A stretch of 64,000 nucleotides of DNA from Shewanella baltica. GTDB lineage: Bacteria; Pseudomonadota; Gammaproteobacteria; Enterobacterales; Shewanellaceae. This document shows, one piece after another, positions 36,897 through 46,490 of the stretch (within the stretch, counting starts at the first letter, position 1; the number at the start of each line of letters is the position of its first letter). The notes below the pieces were generated by a model. It saw only the letters and a list, made by a program, of their open reading frames with translations, ran no database searches and was not told the DNA's origin. The position numbers were made by a program, and so were the translations under genes. Where the stretch lies: positions 1,984,001-2,048,000 of the forward strand of contig NZ_UGYM01000002.1 of the NCBI RefSeq assembly GCF_900456975.1, in the 5' to 3' direction.

Positions 36897-38537
36897 TCAA
36901 TCCTGCTCACTTGGTGAAAACACTAATTGATTTCGGCCTAAACGTTTCGCCTCGTATAAGTGCTTATCCGCCAGTAACAGACAATCTTGAAACTCCTCAC
37001 ATTCGTCCGAGAACACTAAACCGCCGCTGAGCGTCACCTTAAACTCGACGCCATCTTCGACAAAGACGATATGGCTAAAGCTCTCGCGGATCGCATTTAA
37101 CTTAGCGATCGCCAGTGGTTTTTGCATATCTGGCAGCACTAACATAAATTCCTCACCGCCATAGCGACCGGTAAAGTCAGTTTGCCGTAAGGATTGTTGT
37201 AAAAGATGGGCAAAGGCTAGCAACACCTTATCACCACCGGCATGGCCATAGGTATCGTTCACTTTTTTGAAGTGATCTAAATCGAACATGGCGATACAAA
37301 CCTGAGAGTTAATTCGCCTTGCCACGTTATAGCAGCGCCTCGCGGCAACCAGAATCTGGGTATGGTTTAACAATCCTGTTAAGCTGTCGCGGCTTGCCGA
37401 ACTGCGAATATCATGGCCACGTTGGGCGCGGGATATCACTTGCGCGACAAATAAACTCGGCGCGGTTTGCTTCGAAATTAGGTCATCCGATCCTGCTTGT
37501 ATGATGCTGACTTTATTCTGCATAGTATCGTCAGAGCTCAACACGAGAATTGGGCTAGAGGTGTATTTATCCAGTTGGCGTATCATTTTTGCCAGTTCAA
37601 GCCCGTTCACCTCAGGCATGTATAAATCGAAGATAAACAAATCGGGTTCAAACTGCTCAAGGGCAGGCAAGACTTGCTCGGCGCTCGATAACCCTTTCAC
37701 CATCAAACCGTGACTGCGTAACAGGCTTGAAAAATAATCCACCATAGATTGCTGATCATCCACCAGTAACACCTTCAAGGGCTGCTTCTCTGACATCTTG
37801 AGAGATTGATGGATTTTGCGCACCAATAAAGTGGTTTCCGCAGGTTTGACAAAATATTCGCTAACGTTGGCACGAATGGCCAGCAACCGCATGTCAAAAT
37901 CCCCCCGCGAGGATAAAACAAACACTCGGGTATTGTTCTTCTCAAACTCTGTGGCTGCTTCGAACAAGGCCTCTTCAGTCCAATCGGGCAGAATTAAATC
38001 CAATAGAATCAGATCGAAGGGCGTTTCATTTTGCACCGCCAGAAAGCTCGTGAAATTCAAAAAATGCTGCACACTAAAACCGAACTCTCGCAGTTGCTTT
38101 GTGATCATCGCGCCGACATTACCATCGTCCTCTATGATGGCAATATGGTGATCATGCCGCGCCTTAGCCGGTTTATAGGGGCTTTGCTGCATTTGCGCCT
38201 CCACCACTGGCGCCGACGGTTGACCGCGCATATTGTTTTGCAACAACTGGTGGAAGAGGGTATCTAAACCCTTGATCGTTGGTAGTTCGGGAGCTGGCGC
38301 ATTGAGCAACCCTTTAAGCTGCAGCTCAAGTTTATCGACTATGTGTTTGGTATCCGACAATCCAAAGGTCTCGCTCGATCCTTTTAAGTTATGCACCTCA
38401 CGATACACAGCCGACAACATGTGTGCATTCCAATTTTTACGCAATGAAATCCACAGGGTAATGATTTGTTTCTTTTTATCCGGCAGTGCATGTAAAAACT
38501 GTCGTTTAAGTTGCTCTAACGAATCTTCAAAACTCAT
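36897..38537 (-). CDS. Hpt-REC-REC-GGDEF hybrid diguanylate cyclase
   Basis: Phosphorelay-controlled cyclic di-GMP synthase. The ATG at 38537 (546 residues) is preferred over a TTG at 38666, which would add 43 residues without homology. Order: Hpt domain (about 1-105, phospho-His in VHNLKGSSETFG), receiver 1 (about 125-245, Asp in LILLDLILPD), receiver 2 (about 255-370, Asp in LFIFDLYMPEVNG), GGDEF (about 380-540, GGEEF). An RQTD I-site lies five residues before GGEEF. It converges on cheB, so the CheA system may feed it through its receivers, but that is inference. Confidence 0.9.
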   Translation of the reverse strand: MSFEDSLEQLKRQFLHALPDKKKQIITLWISLRKNWNAHMLSAVYREVHNLKGSSETFGLSDTKHIVDKLELQLKGLLNAPAPELPTIKGLDTLFHQLLQNNMRGQPSAPVVEAQMQQSPYKPAKARHDHHIAIIEDDGNVGAMITKQLREFGFSVQHFLNFTSFLAVQNETPFDLILLDLILPDWTEEALFEAATEFEKNNTRVFVLSSRGDFDMRLLAIRANVSEYFVKPAETTLLVRKIHQSLKMSEKQPLKVLLVDDQQSMVDYFSSLLRSHGLMVKGLSSAEQVLPALEQFEPDLFIFDLYMPEVNGLELAKMIRQLDKYTSSPILVLSSDDTMQNKVSIIQAGSDDLISKQTAPSLFVAQVISRAQRGHDIRSSASRDSLTGLLNHTQILVAARRCYNVARRINSQVCIAMFDLDHFKKVNDTYGHAGGDKVLLAFAHLLQQSLRQTDFTGRYGGEEFMLVLPDMQKPLAIAKLNAIRESFSHIVFVEDGVEFKVTLSGGLVFSDECEEFQDCLLLADKHLYEAKRLGRNQLVFSPSEQD

Positions 38538-38863
38538 AGGCAATAGATATCCTAAATGATTGAGCCCTAGGTTTCTCCGTGTGGTCGCTACCTCGGGACG
38601 ATAAAACCCGTTTATACCGATACTTAAATTGACACTGTTCTCAACAGAAGGATGTAACAGATTCAATCAATTGCATGTATCTTTTGACTGACTAATAGAG
38701 TGTAAACCACTGCGAAAAAAACGACGGGGAAATGCACAGATGCCACCCGCCTAAATAGACTTCCTTTTTCAATCGCCAATACTCGGGTTGTGGTATAAAA
38801 CAGCAAAACGCAAAATATTTTATGCAAAACAGCAGGATAATGATGATGTGTATTTTGTATCAA

Positions 38864-38904
38864 AAGTGATTGTGATAAGTTAGCGTCATTAAAAACAATC
38901 ACTT
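38864..38904. promoter_or_regulatory. Inverted repeat upstream of the methyltransferase-HNH genes
   Basis: Arms AAGTGATTGT (38864-38873) and ACAATCACTT (38895-38904), 21 bases apart, just before the GTG start at 38926. The 32-base centre-to-centre distance is near three helical turns, so it could be a repressor site. The rest of the 38538-38863 gap is AT-rich without a gene. Confidence 0.45.
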
Positions 38905-38925
38905 GTTGCAAAAGGATCTTTGTCA

Positions 38926-39606
38926 GTGAGCATAGCGTTTTATAATGGCAATGCCGTAACACTCTCGGCGCAGTATTTGTCTAAAACCTTTGAAGAAGTG
39001 CATTCAAGTTGGTTACATCATCTTTTGCCGATCCTCGCGAGAGACAAACTATCGATACTGGATGTGGGAGCAGGCTCAGGGCGGGATGTGCATTATTTAG
39101 CCAAAAAGGCACAGAGCAAAGAGACGCAAATTTTTGCAATCGAACCTGCTATTGCTTTAGCGAAAATAGGGCAGATGTTAACGCTGGATCTGCCCGTTCG
39201 TTGGATTGAGGATGGTTTACCTCAGCTACAAAAAGTAGTTGGCCTAGCACAACAGTTCGATCTGATTTTACTCAGCGCTGTGTGGATGCATTTATCTCCC
39301 TCTGAGCGCCCACTAGCACTAGCAACACTCTCAGGTTTACTCAATTCAACGGGCCTTTTAGTCATCAGTTTGCGCCATGGTCCAAGCCCCGATGCCCGCG
39401 TTATGCACCCAGTCAGTGCAGATGAATTGCTCGCACTGGCTGCAGATTGCCAGCTAGCACTCAAAGATTCGAGTCAAGATGAAACTGACAAACTCGGTCG
39501 CACGCAAGTGCATTGGCAGACCCTCGTATTTACACCAAAAGCCGTCCCAAACGTTACTGTTCCCGAAGCAAACGCCATTATTCAGGGTCGTCATCATGCC
39601 GATTGA
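38926..39606 (+). CDS. Class I SAM-dependent methyltransferase paired with an HNH nuclease
   Basis: A 226-residue Rossmann methyltransferase. The GTG at 38926 fits the AAAGGA ribosome site better than a TTG at 38920. Motif I is DVGAGSGRD (46-54); a later stretch LILLSAVWMHLSPSERP is typical of the Methyltransf_25/11 group. No NPPY/DPPY motif is seen, so it is not a usual adenine- or N4-cytosine DNA methylase, and no PC motif of m5C enzymes is seen. The substrate is unknown and might be protein, RNA or a small molecule. It overlaps the HNH gene by 11 bases, so the two are translationally coupled and probably act together. Confidence 0.85.
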   Translation: MSIAFYNGNAVTLSAQYLSKTFEEVHSSWLHHLLPILARDKLSILDVGAGSGRDVHYLAKKAQSKETQIFAIEPAIALAKIGQMLTLDLPVRWIEDGLPQLQKVVGLAQQFDLILLSAVWMHLSPSERPLALATLSGLLNSTGLLVISLRHGPSPDARVMHPVSADELLALAADCQLALKDSSQDETDKLGRTQVHWQTLVFTPKAVPNVTVPEANAIIQGRHHAD

Positions 39607-40657
39607 TGCGAGAAGACAAGTTGAATTTATTAGCTATTTACAACGTCTGTTGGTTGAAGGGGATTTTGTTGCAACATACAAATTTGCCTTACTGCATGCG
39701 ATCGCAGATGTCTGCATCGAACGGCCATTAATACTCAATGCCGATCCTGAACAGAAAACCCTAATCAGTATTGATGAGCTAGTAGAGAAGTTTATTGAAC
39801 TCTATTGGCAACACTCTTTACCTTTTGGTGCTGTTAATGCGCATTTTGTTCTACTTCAAAATAATGGAAAGCAATCAGCCTTAATCAACAGTTTGATTGA
39901 GCTACGTAATCAAGGCGTTAACAGTTTATCCCAGTTAAAAGCGCATCTTAGTTATCCTGCTCTATTGAGTAAAACGCGCGGCACCGTTAAAGAGGGCCCG
40001 TTATGGCGCTTACAAATTTTGTCTCGAAACGCAGATTGTTTTCTTTATCCCCATGATAAAACTAAAAATTATATCGAGTTGAATCCGGGTATCGCATTCT
40101 GCTTCAGGCGATTTCATGATTTAGTGGTGTCATTAGCTCGCACACAATGGGTGCAGAAAGTCGCCGAGTTTCCCGCAAATCAGGTCGTTATTGGCAGTAA
40201 AGGCAATTTAAGCGAGTTTCTATTTGGCAGTGACCGACAGACGATCACTCACGCTAGACCTGTGCTGCTTGATATCCAAAAGGGCCAATGCTTCTATTGC
40301 CATAAGTCATTAAAAGAAACTGGCGAAGTGGATCACTTTATTCCTTGGGCACGATATCCTAATGATTTAGGGCATAATTTTGTCCTCGCTCATAGCAGTT
40401 GCAATAACAATAAACGCGATCATCTTGCCGCACAGCGTCACAAAGATAACTGGTATGAGCAAAACATTATCCAGCATGGCCAAGCGTTACATTCTGAACT
40501 CAGCCGATATTTCGTCTGTGAAAGTGATCGCTCCGAAGCCATCACCACTTGGGCCTATCAGCTTGCAGGGCAAAATCGCTCACCACTCTGGCTCGATAAA
40601 AAAACCTTAGTGCCTTTTAACGCGATAGATAATGACTTATCGAGCACAGCAATTTAG
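39596..40657 (+). CDS. HNH endonuclease domain protein
   Basis: A 353-residue protein with a C-terminal HNH nuclease. I use the ATG at 39596, preceded by AGGG; an upstream frame start at 39479 lies deep within the methyltransferase. The N-terminal 220 residues are a largely helical domain I do not recognise (VEFISYLQRLLVEGDFVATYKFALL). The nuclease has CFYC (232-235), the catalytic VDH (His247), then NFVLAHSSCNNNKRDH with Cys269 and Asn271/272, a complete zinc-finger HNH site. It resembles standalone HNH genes beside methyltransferases in restriction or defence loci. Whether it cuts DNA or RNA is unknown. Confidence 0.87.
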   Translation: MPIDARRQVEFISYLQRLLVEGDFVATYKFALLHAIADVCIERPLILNADPEQKTLISIDELVEKFIELYWQHSLPFGAVNAHFVLLQNNGKQSALINSLIELRNQGVNSLSQLKAHLSYPALLSKTRGTVKEGPLWRLQILSRNADCFLYPHDKTKNYIELNPGIAFCFRRFHDLVVSLARTQWVQKVAEFPANQVVIGSKGNLSEFLFGSDRQTITHARPVLLDIQKGQCFYCHKSLKETGEVDHFIPWARYPNDLGHNFVLAHSSCNNNKRDHLAAQRHKDNWYEQNIIQHGQALHSELSRYFVCESDRSEAITTWAYQLAGQNRSPLWLDKKTLVPFNAIDNDLSSTAI

Positions 40658-40724
40658 AAACAAAGAAGTAAGTAGCGTTTATTCAGTCTCAGAATCTTAA
40701 TTATCTAATTTTTAAAGGAAAGGT

Positions 40725-41621
40725 ATGACAGAGTTACTAAAAGGGATTTTTTCAGTTTCACTTATTTTGTTGGGTATGGGAGCGATTTTAGTCCCTATGT
40801 TTTTTGTTATACGGCATAGAGACAGAACGGTAAAGCTGCCTATTGATAGGGAAAAGTTGAACAGATTGCCTGGTTTTGGCATTCAAAAACAGATCCAAGA
40901 GCTGCAATTTGATATTTTGAGCGCAATGCTCATGTCGGTCATCGTTGTCACCATTCCGTTTGCATTTGAAGGATTAAGGGGATACCTCGACAAAGGAACA
41001 TTTCCTTTGGCATTTATTGGATTCATTGTACTCGGCCCAATTTATTTTGTGGCCAAAACCTATCGTAGTATGACTCGATTGACTAAGTTACGTTTGGGGC
41101 ATACGGCCGAATTAGCGACCGCAGCCGAACTAATGCGTTTGCAGGGATTGGGTTATCAAGTTTTCCATGATATTCAAGCCGATGGTTTTAACATTGATCA
41201 CTTAGTCGTGGGGATTAATGGTGTGTTTGCCATTGAAACTAAGGGGCGGCATAAGTGGTACAGTGATAAGAAGAATGAGTCAAATGGAGGGCAACATAAG
41301 GCACATGAGTTGTTTTACCGTGATGGGAAATTGGTGTTTCCGTCTTGGACTGAAACGGCACCGATTGAACAAGCTCAACGTCAAGCTAAGTGGGTGAGTG
41401 AATGGCTCACAAAGGCTGTAGGCCAATCTATTCCGGTAATGCCTGTACTCGTATTTCCCGGGTGGATGGTGAAGTCACAAACTAAACCACCGTTTCCTAT
41501 CATTAATCATAAGCAAGTCGCTATTACGCTTCCTAAGATGAATGCCGCTATATTCACTCAAGAGCAAGTGAATGCGATTGCTTATCAAATTATGCAACGT
41601 TGTTTGCAGGGCAAGCCATGA
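40725..41621 (+). CDS. Membrane-anchored NERD-domain (nuclease-related) protein
   Basis: 298 residues with three predicted membrane helices (about 5-29, 65-84, 92-112), then a cytoplasmic NERD domain (about 122-240). The domain has a PD-(D/E)xK-like core: Glu129, Asp158 in NIDHLVVG, and Glu171-x-Lys173 in AIETKG. NERD proteins are suspected nucleases, and several occur in defence contexts. It follows the HNH gene by 67 bases on the same strand with its own AAAGGAAAGG ribosome site, so it may belong to the same unit or be separate. The activity has not been shown for this subgroup. Confidence 0.85.
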   Translation: MTELLKGIFSVSLILLGMGAILVPMFFVIRHRDRTVKLPIDREKLNRLPGFGIQKQIQELQFDILSAMLMSVIVVTIPFAFEGLRGYLDKGTFPLAFIGFIVLGPIYFVAKTYRSMTRLTKLRLGHTAELATAAELMRLQGLGYQVFHDIQADGFNIDHLVVGINGVFAIETKGRHKWYSDKKNESNGGQHKAHELFYRDGKLVFPSWTETAPIEQAQRQAKWVSEWLTKAVGQSIPVMPVLVFPGWMVKSQTKPPFPIINHKQVAITLPKMNAAIFTQEQVNAIAYQIMQRCLQGKP

Positions 41622-41662
41622 CTCTCTTCAGGTTTTTAAATCATTATTTAGCCCAATAAAAA

Positions 41663-41690
41663 AGTCGTCACTGGATAACCAATGACGACT
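41663..41690. terminator. Terminator between NERD gene and ybiT
   Basis: An 8-bp stem AGTCGTCA / TGACGACT with a 12-base loop. The minus direction has a T6 run, serving ybiT; the plus direction has only CTTTAATA. Confidence 0.8.
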
Positions 41691-41739
41691 CTTTAATACG
41701 ATAACGCTGGGTTAATTGGCGTAAGTTAGCCGAATAATA

Positions 41740-43350
41740 CTATGCGCTTTTTCTCGCTTCCATTTCAGCTTGGCTTGAAAGGTACTCATCGAAGGTACCT
41801 TGGAAGTTAATTATTTTTTTATCTTTAATATCAATGATACGTGTAGCGAGTGACGATACAAACTCACGGTCATGGCTGACAAATATCAAAGTGCCTTCAA
41901 AATCTTTCAACGCATTATTTAATGCTTCGATGGCTTCCATGTCCATGTGGTTGGTCGGTTCGTCCATGATCAGCACGTTGATGTCTTGCATCATTAACTT
42001 GCCGAATAACAAGCGGTTTTTCTCTCCGCCTGAGCAATTACGGGCCTTCTTGTTAGCGTCGTCTTCGGTGAACAGCAGACGGCCTAACATGGCGCGTACC
42101 ATCAGATCGTTATGCTTGGGTTGGCGCCACTGTGACATCCAATCCATTAGCGTGTAGTCATTATCAAATTCGTCACTGCTGTCTTGCGGGCAGTAGCCGA
42201 TTGATGCGTTTTCTGACCACTTGATCACGCCTTTATTGTGTTCTAAATCATTAACTAAGCAACGTAGGAAGGTGGTTTTACCCACGCCGTTCTCGCCGAT
42301 AATCGCTAATTTTGCACCAGCTTCGAGGATCAAGTCGCCGCCTTGGAATAACTGTTCGCCATCAAACCCGTGGGCGAGATCTTCGAGGATCAGCGCTTGG
42401 CGATGCATTTTTTTGCCGGCATCAAAACGAATAGAAGGGTGGATACGGCTAGATGATTTGACATCATCGAGTTTGATCTTATCCATCTTCTTAGCACGCG
42501 AGCTAGCTTGCTTCGCTTTAGAAGCGTTGGCACCAAAGCGGTTAACGAAGTCTTGCAGTTCTTCGATTTCAGCGCTTTTCTTGGCGTTGCCCGACAATAA
42601 TTGCTCGCGGATCAAAGAGGATTGGGCGAGGAAGTATTCGTAGTTACCTGGGTAAATGCGCAGTTCGCCATAATCGATATCGGCCATGTGGGTACAGACA
42701 GCATTCAAGAAATGCCTATCATGGGAAATAATGATCATGGTGCATTTACGTTTGTTCAACTCGGCTTCTAACCAGCTAATGGTATGGATGTCCAAGTTGT
42801 TGGTTGGTTCGTCGAGCAGCAGAATATCTGGATTGGCAAATAACGCTTGTGCCAACAGCACCCGTAGTTTCCAGCCCGGTGCCACTTGTTGCATTAGGCC
42901 GTAATGGAAAGATTCTTCAATACCCGCTTCGAGCAGGATTTCACCGGCGCGGCTTTCTGCGCTGTAGCCATCCATTTCGGCAAATTCACTTTCAAGATCG
43001 CCAACGCGCATGCCATCTTCTTCAGTCATATTCGGATTGGCGTAAATGGCATCACGTTCCTGTTTGACTTTCCACAGGGCAACATCCCCCATGATCACCG
43101 CATCGATCACACTGTATTGTTCAAACGCGAACTGATCTTGGCTTAGGGTACCGACTTTTAAGCCGGGCGTGATGGACACATTGCCAGAGGTTGGCGCTAA
43201 AGCTCCGCTGAGGATCTTCATAAAGGTCGATTTGCCACAGCCATTCGCGCCGATCAAACCATAGCGGTGACCATTGCCAAATTTCGCTGAAATGTTTTCA
43301 AACAATGGCTCAGGGCCAAACTGCATCGTGATGTTCGCGGTAGAGATCAA
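41740..43350 (-). CDS. ybiT: ABC-F ATPase YbiT
   Basis: Cytoplasmic ABC-F protein with two ATPase domains and no membrane part; ABC-F proteins act on the ribosome. The 536-residue protein is alignable almost end to end with E. coli YbiT from memory ([36 protein letters not shown]). ABC1: [17 protein letters not shown]. The inter-domain linker (about 235-310, basic) follows. ABC2: GENGVGKTT, signature [16 protein letters not shown]. In ABC1 the signature is the degenerate APGWK, as in YbiT. It has no neighbour in its operon. Family firm; ribosomal role is inferred from relatives. Confidence 0.93.
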   Translation of the reverse strand: MISTANITMQFGPEPLFENISAKFGNGHRYGLIGANGCGKSTFMKILSGALAPTSGNVSITPGLKVGTLSQDQFAFEQYSVIDAVIMGDVALWKVKQERDAIYANPNMTEEDGMRVGDLESEFAEMDGYSAESRAGEILLEAGIEESFHYGLMQQVAPGWKLRVLLAQALFANPDILLLDEPTNNLDIHTISWLEAELNKRKCTMIIISHDRHFLNAVCTHMADIDYGELRIYPGNYEYFLAQSSLIREQLLSGNAKKSAEIEELQDFVNRFGANASKAKQASSRAKKMDKIKLDDVKSSSRIHPSIRFDAGKKMHRQALILEDLAHGFDGEQLFQGGDLILEAGAKLAIIGENGVGKTTFLRCLVNDLEHNKGVIKWSENASIGYCPQDSSDEFDNDYTLMDWMSQWRQPKHNDLMVRAMLGRLLFTEDDANKKARNCSGGEKNRLLFGKLMMQDINVLIMDEPTNHMDMEAIEALNNALKDFEGTLIFVSHDREFVSSLATRIIDIKDKKIINFQGTFDEYLSSQAEMEARKSA

Positions 43351-44174
43351 AGGAGCTTTCCTAGGTATTTGCTAACAGGGATTGTGACAAACAAGCCTCA
43401 AAATGAAACATGCGCTTCACCCACTCTAAGCCAAAACATTAAAGTTGGGATAATAAGGTCGCGGAGTATACAGACTAAGGGCTAAAGATGCGAGCAAGTA
43501 TGTGATGCGCAGCTATAAATCGAGCCGTTTCAGTTGCGTTTATTTTGAGGATGAGCGAAGGCGTAAGCGGTTTATCGGCAAAAATTGGGACAGGTTTGAG
43601 CTTGCTACTGAGTGAAGGTCTGTTAAGTATCTCTTATCTAAGCGTCTACCTATGAAGTCTCTATATAAAATGCCTATCTATGAAGTGACATCTATTAAGT
43701 ATGTAGTGCTCTCTATTAATGATAGGTGCCGATGGTAGATTCAAGCCTTCATGGCGACTTGAGTTGCGGCGTATTCCCCGCACTAAAGCCGATGCCAAAC
43801 CCTGCCAGAACAAATAAAAGGAGGCGTTTAGCTTATTTACCGTTATTATTCCCACAGTTTTGCTGAGAAAGCAGATTTTGCGGCTATGCGGCTAATAGTT
43901 AACTGCTCTATATGCAAGTTTTGGGTCTAGTAAGATTAACGATTCAAGCATATAACGCTGCATGCTAGTGCCGTCACTTAACGAAACGAATAGCTGAGCG
44001 AGTGCCATCATTCGCCTAGATGGCTTAAATGACTTAAGTGATTTTAATGGCTTAATTAAATAATGTTATAGCTGTCATAGCCCGTTTAGTCGCGAATTCA
44101 GTAACTAATTTGATAACTCAATACCGTAAACTAATACAGTAAAATCAGCCAATTGGGCTGAATTTGGAATTCCC
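43351..44174. other. 824-base gap without a convincing gene
   Basis: I see short frames only (a 35-codon basic frame from 43505, a 64-codon minus frame 43661-43855), neither with a ribosome site or family. Loosely similar CTATGAAGT-like units recur near 43650, 43678 and 43690 but do not form a clear array. The end must carry the promoter of the VF530 gene. Confidence 0.5.
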
Positions 44175-44759
44175 ATGATAGAAGAGCAACAAAACAACCC
44201 ATTACACGGCCTCAAACTCGAGACAATGATCACTGAGTTAGTCGATTTTTACGGTTGGAAAATTTTATTCGCGGCATTAAAGCTAGGCTGCTTTAACACC
44301 AACCCGACCATTGAGGCCAGTGTCATTTTCCTCAAAAAAACCGAATGGGCGCGGGAGAAAGTGGAAAACTTCTACCTGTACCGATTTAAGCGTATGCCTA
44401 AAGCCGTCGGTGAGCAGTTTGATCTCAAGCCACGTGAGCGAGGTTTTGCCTCAGGTATCGCGCCGCGTAAACCGATGGAACTGACATTAGCCTCTATCGC
44501 TGAAATGCAGGCCAAAGCCAGCGCCGAGTACGAAGCGGGTAACCGCCGTCCAAACTCTGGATATAGCTCGGGTAAAAGCGCAGGCAAAAAACCTGCGGGT
44601 GGACGCGGAACAGGTTCTAGCTATGGTTCATCGAATAGCAGCTCCCAGCGCCGAAGCGAACCCAGAAACGAGCAAAGAAATGATTCAAAACTGACAGAGC
44701 GTTCAGGACCTGGCCCGTCGACGGATGATAACGATCCGTGGGGCACTAAACGCAGCTAA
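44175..44759 (+). CDS. VF530-family DNA-binding protein with disordered tail
   Basis: 194 residues. The first 75 form a VF530 (DUF2132) domain, recognised by NNPLHGLKLETMITELVDFYGW and the later FLKKTEWAREKVENFYL; this small fold binds double-stranded DNA. Residues about 80-194 are low complexity (Gly, Ser, Arg, Lys, Pro), presumably disordered and able to add nonspecific DNA contact. Family members are usually only about 75-80 residues, so the long tail is an addition. Function in the cell is unknown. Confidence 0.85.
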   Translation: MIEEQQNNPLHGLKLETMITELVDFYGWKILFAALKLGCFNTNPTIEASVIFLKKTEWAREKVENFYLYRFKRMPKAVGEQFDLKPRERGFASGIAPRKPMELTLASIAEMQAKASAEYEAGNRRPNSGYSSGKSAGKKPAGGRGTGSSYGSSNSSSQRRSEPRNEQRNDSKLTERSGPGPSTDDNDPWGTKRS

Positions 44760-44767
44760 TCCTAATC

Positions 44768-44800
44768 CCATGTCTGCCAAATTTAGCGGACATGGCTTTT
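44768..44800 (+). terminator. Terminator of the VF530 gene
   Basis: A 10-bp stem (44768-44777 / 44786-44795) with one wobble pair, 8-base loop, then CTTTTA. Confidence 0.75.
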
Positions 44801-45050
44801 AGCTGGCGTTAGTTTTGCACTCGCTATTTTCACGCATGCGATTTGCCGTTGTTTCTACGGCTTGCTGTTTCATGCTAGTAAGGAATGAGTGTTGTATTAA
44901 GGTCGCTCTGGTATGAGTTAGCTTTTACATGAGTAGACTTTAGTCACTGAGTTGATTTTTTTCTATGGATTGGCTTTTTGAAGGGCCGGTTTATAGTCAT
45001 GAGTCTGGTTGTTTGATAAAACGTCTGATTTATCGCCTGACTGAAAGAAA

Positions 45051-45086
45051 AGAGGTTAGCCGTAGAATACGACCAACCTCTTTTTT
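45051..45086 (+). terminator. Orphan intrinsic terminator
   Basis: Stem AGAGGTT / AACCTCT with an inner CGT/ACG pairing and a T6 run, preceded by A4. No gene precedes it on the plus strand within 250 bases (the VF530 gene already has a terminator). It could end a small RNA, or be a leftover. The rest of 44801-45427 shows no gene. Confidence 0.7.
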
Positions 45087-45427
45087 ATGATTAACTATTC
45101 AATTTATTGCATGATGGTTAGAAAATTTACGGGGTTTATAGTTTTCGATTTGCATATCTAGCGCATAATGAGTGAATACCTCAATTTACAGCCAGATAGC
45201 GCTAGTCGCTCACTATTACGCCAAGTTCAAATAACTCACTTACGAAATCAGCCCTAAAACTTGCTTTAAACGCGAATGCCAAAGCTCATGCTAAGTACAG
45301 CTCCCAAGGTTTAGTTCAAACCTTTCATCCAAAGCACAAAAGCCTTTTCTACACTTTTCATTTGTCAATTCTTGTCACTTGTCACTTGATGCTTTTTGCG
45401 CTGTGCCATTTTGTCAGCAAACTGACC

Positions 45428-45802
45428 TTAGTGGATGTTGAGTTGTTTGACTATGCTGCTCCAAGGTAACCATTTAAAAGCTTGGTTGGCATCGGGTAAG
45501 TGGTTGTGACCATCCTGCACTACCAGCATACCCTGTTGCCACACACCGCTGCCGACGGGCAAATGCGTGACGGCTAGCCCATCGGTTTCGGCGCTGCCGT
45601 CGATGCTGGTTTCGCGGCCGTTTTCCATCCCGTTCAAGTTCACGCCAATGCGGAAACGTCCCACCTGTGCGTAAGGCGCGCTTGCTTGATAAAGCAGATA
45701 ACTGTTATTGCCTTGACTGGATACCACCAGCAAATCTTGTTGTTTGCCGTGAATGCTCGCACCTTGGTAGAGTGAAATCCCTTCAACATCGGTAGCTTTG
45801 AA
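45428..45802 (-). pseudogene. 3' fragment of a beta-propeller phytase gene
   Basis: About 124 codons of a beta-propeller phytase, the enzyme that dephosphorylates phytate outside the cytoplasm. The frame reads ATDVEGISLYQG, SSQGNNSYLLY and later GMLVVQDGHNHLPDANQAFKW, which are C-terminal phytase stretches. A stop (TGA at 45803-45805) closes it upstream, and the first two thirds of the protein plus signal peptide are missing. It is a truncated remnant, and its cut end faces an AraC fragment, marking a rearrangement junction. Confidence 0.85.
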
Positions 45803-45852
45803 TCACAACCCGCACCTCACGTTGTGACTCATTCTACTTTTCATTCTGTCAT

Positions 45853-46215
45853 TCCGCGCCAAGGGCTATTTCAATCGCTCCGTTATACATTTTTGCCAGT
45901 GAATATAGGCTCGGGTTGGCGGCGGGTACTCGTTTGTCGCTGATGCGGGATAACTTAAGTTTGCCAGAGATGGCAGAAAAACTATCGATGAGCCCAGCGA
46001 CCTTAAAGCGCCGCTTGGCTGAAATGGATTTAAGCTTTGGCCAACTCGTCGATGAAAACCGTTTAATCAAAGCCCTGTATTTTTTAGCCACACCTTCGCA
46101 GGACGCCCACACAATTGCCAACTCATTATCCTTCAGCGACGCCAGTAATTTCAGGCGTTCTTTTAAACGCTGGACGGGCCAATTACCCACCTATTTTCGC
46201 AGTTGGCTGGCTTAA
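45853..46215 (+). pseudogene. 3' fragment of an AraC-family regulator gene
   Basis: The frame is open from about 45853 to the stop at 46215 and encodes only the C-terminal DNA-binding half of an AraC-type regulator: LSLPEMAEKLSMSPATLKRRL (first HTH) and DAHTIANSLSFSDASNFRRSFKRWTGQLP (second HTH). The effector domain is absent and there is no proper start or ribosome site (only TTG at 45916). The 5' side meets the phytase fragment. A small TCACAAC/GTTGTGA inverted repeat (45803-45809, 45821-45827) sits at the junction. Confidence 0.75.
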
Positions 46216-46490
46216 GTCATAAGCGAGTAACAAGATGTCCTGTCTGCATTTTCAAGCGTATTTTTTGTTTTTATTTATTCAAAGCGTGAATTTTTATGCC
46301 TTAAAAGTGAAGTTAGGTGAGAAATTTGTCGGCATTATATGTTAATAATTGAATATTTAACGCATAACCAATCAATTTCACCATTAATGGTTATTGCGCA
46401 AGGCTCATAAGCGTTATGCTGGCTGAACTGTGATTCCGCTGAGTGAGTGGCGAGTGATGATGGTAATGATTTTACCGGATGAATGACTAG

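Noticed and set aside
43505..43855. Small frames on both strands and loose CTATGAAGT-like repeats
   Set aside because: No ribosome site, no recognisable protein, repeats too degenerate to be an array.
44965..45090. 41-codon frame reading MDWLFEGPVYSHESG
   Set aside because: Runs through the orphan terminator; no ribosome site.
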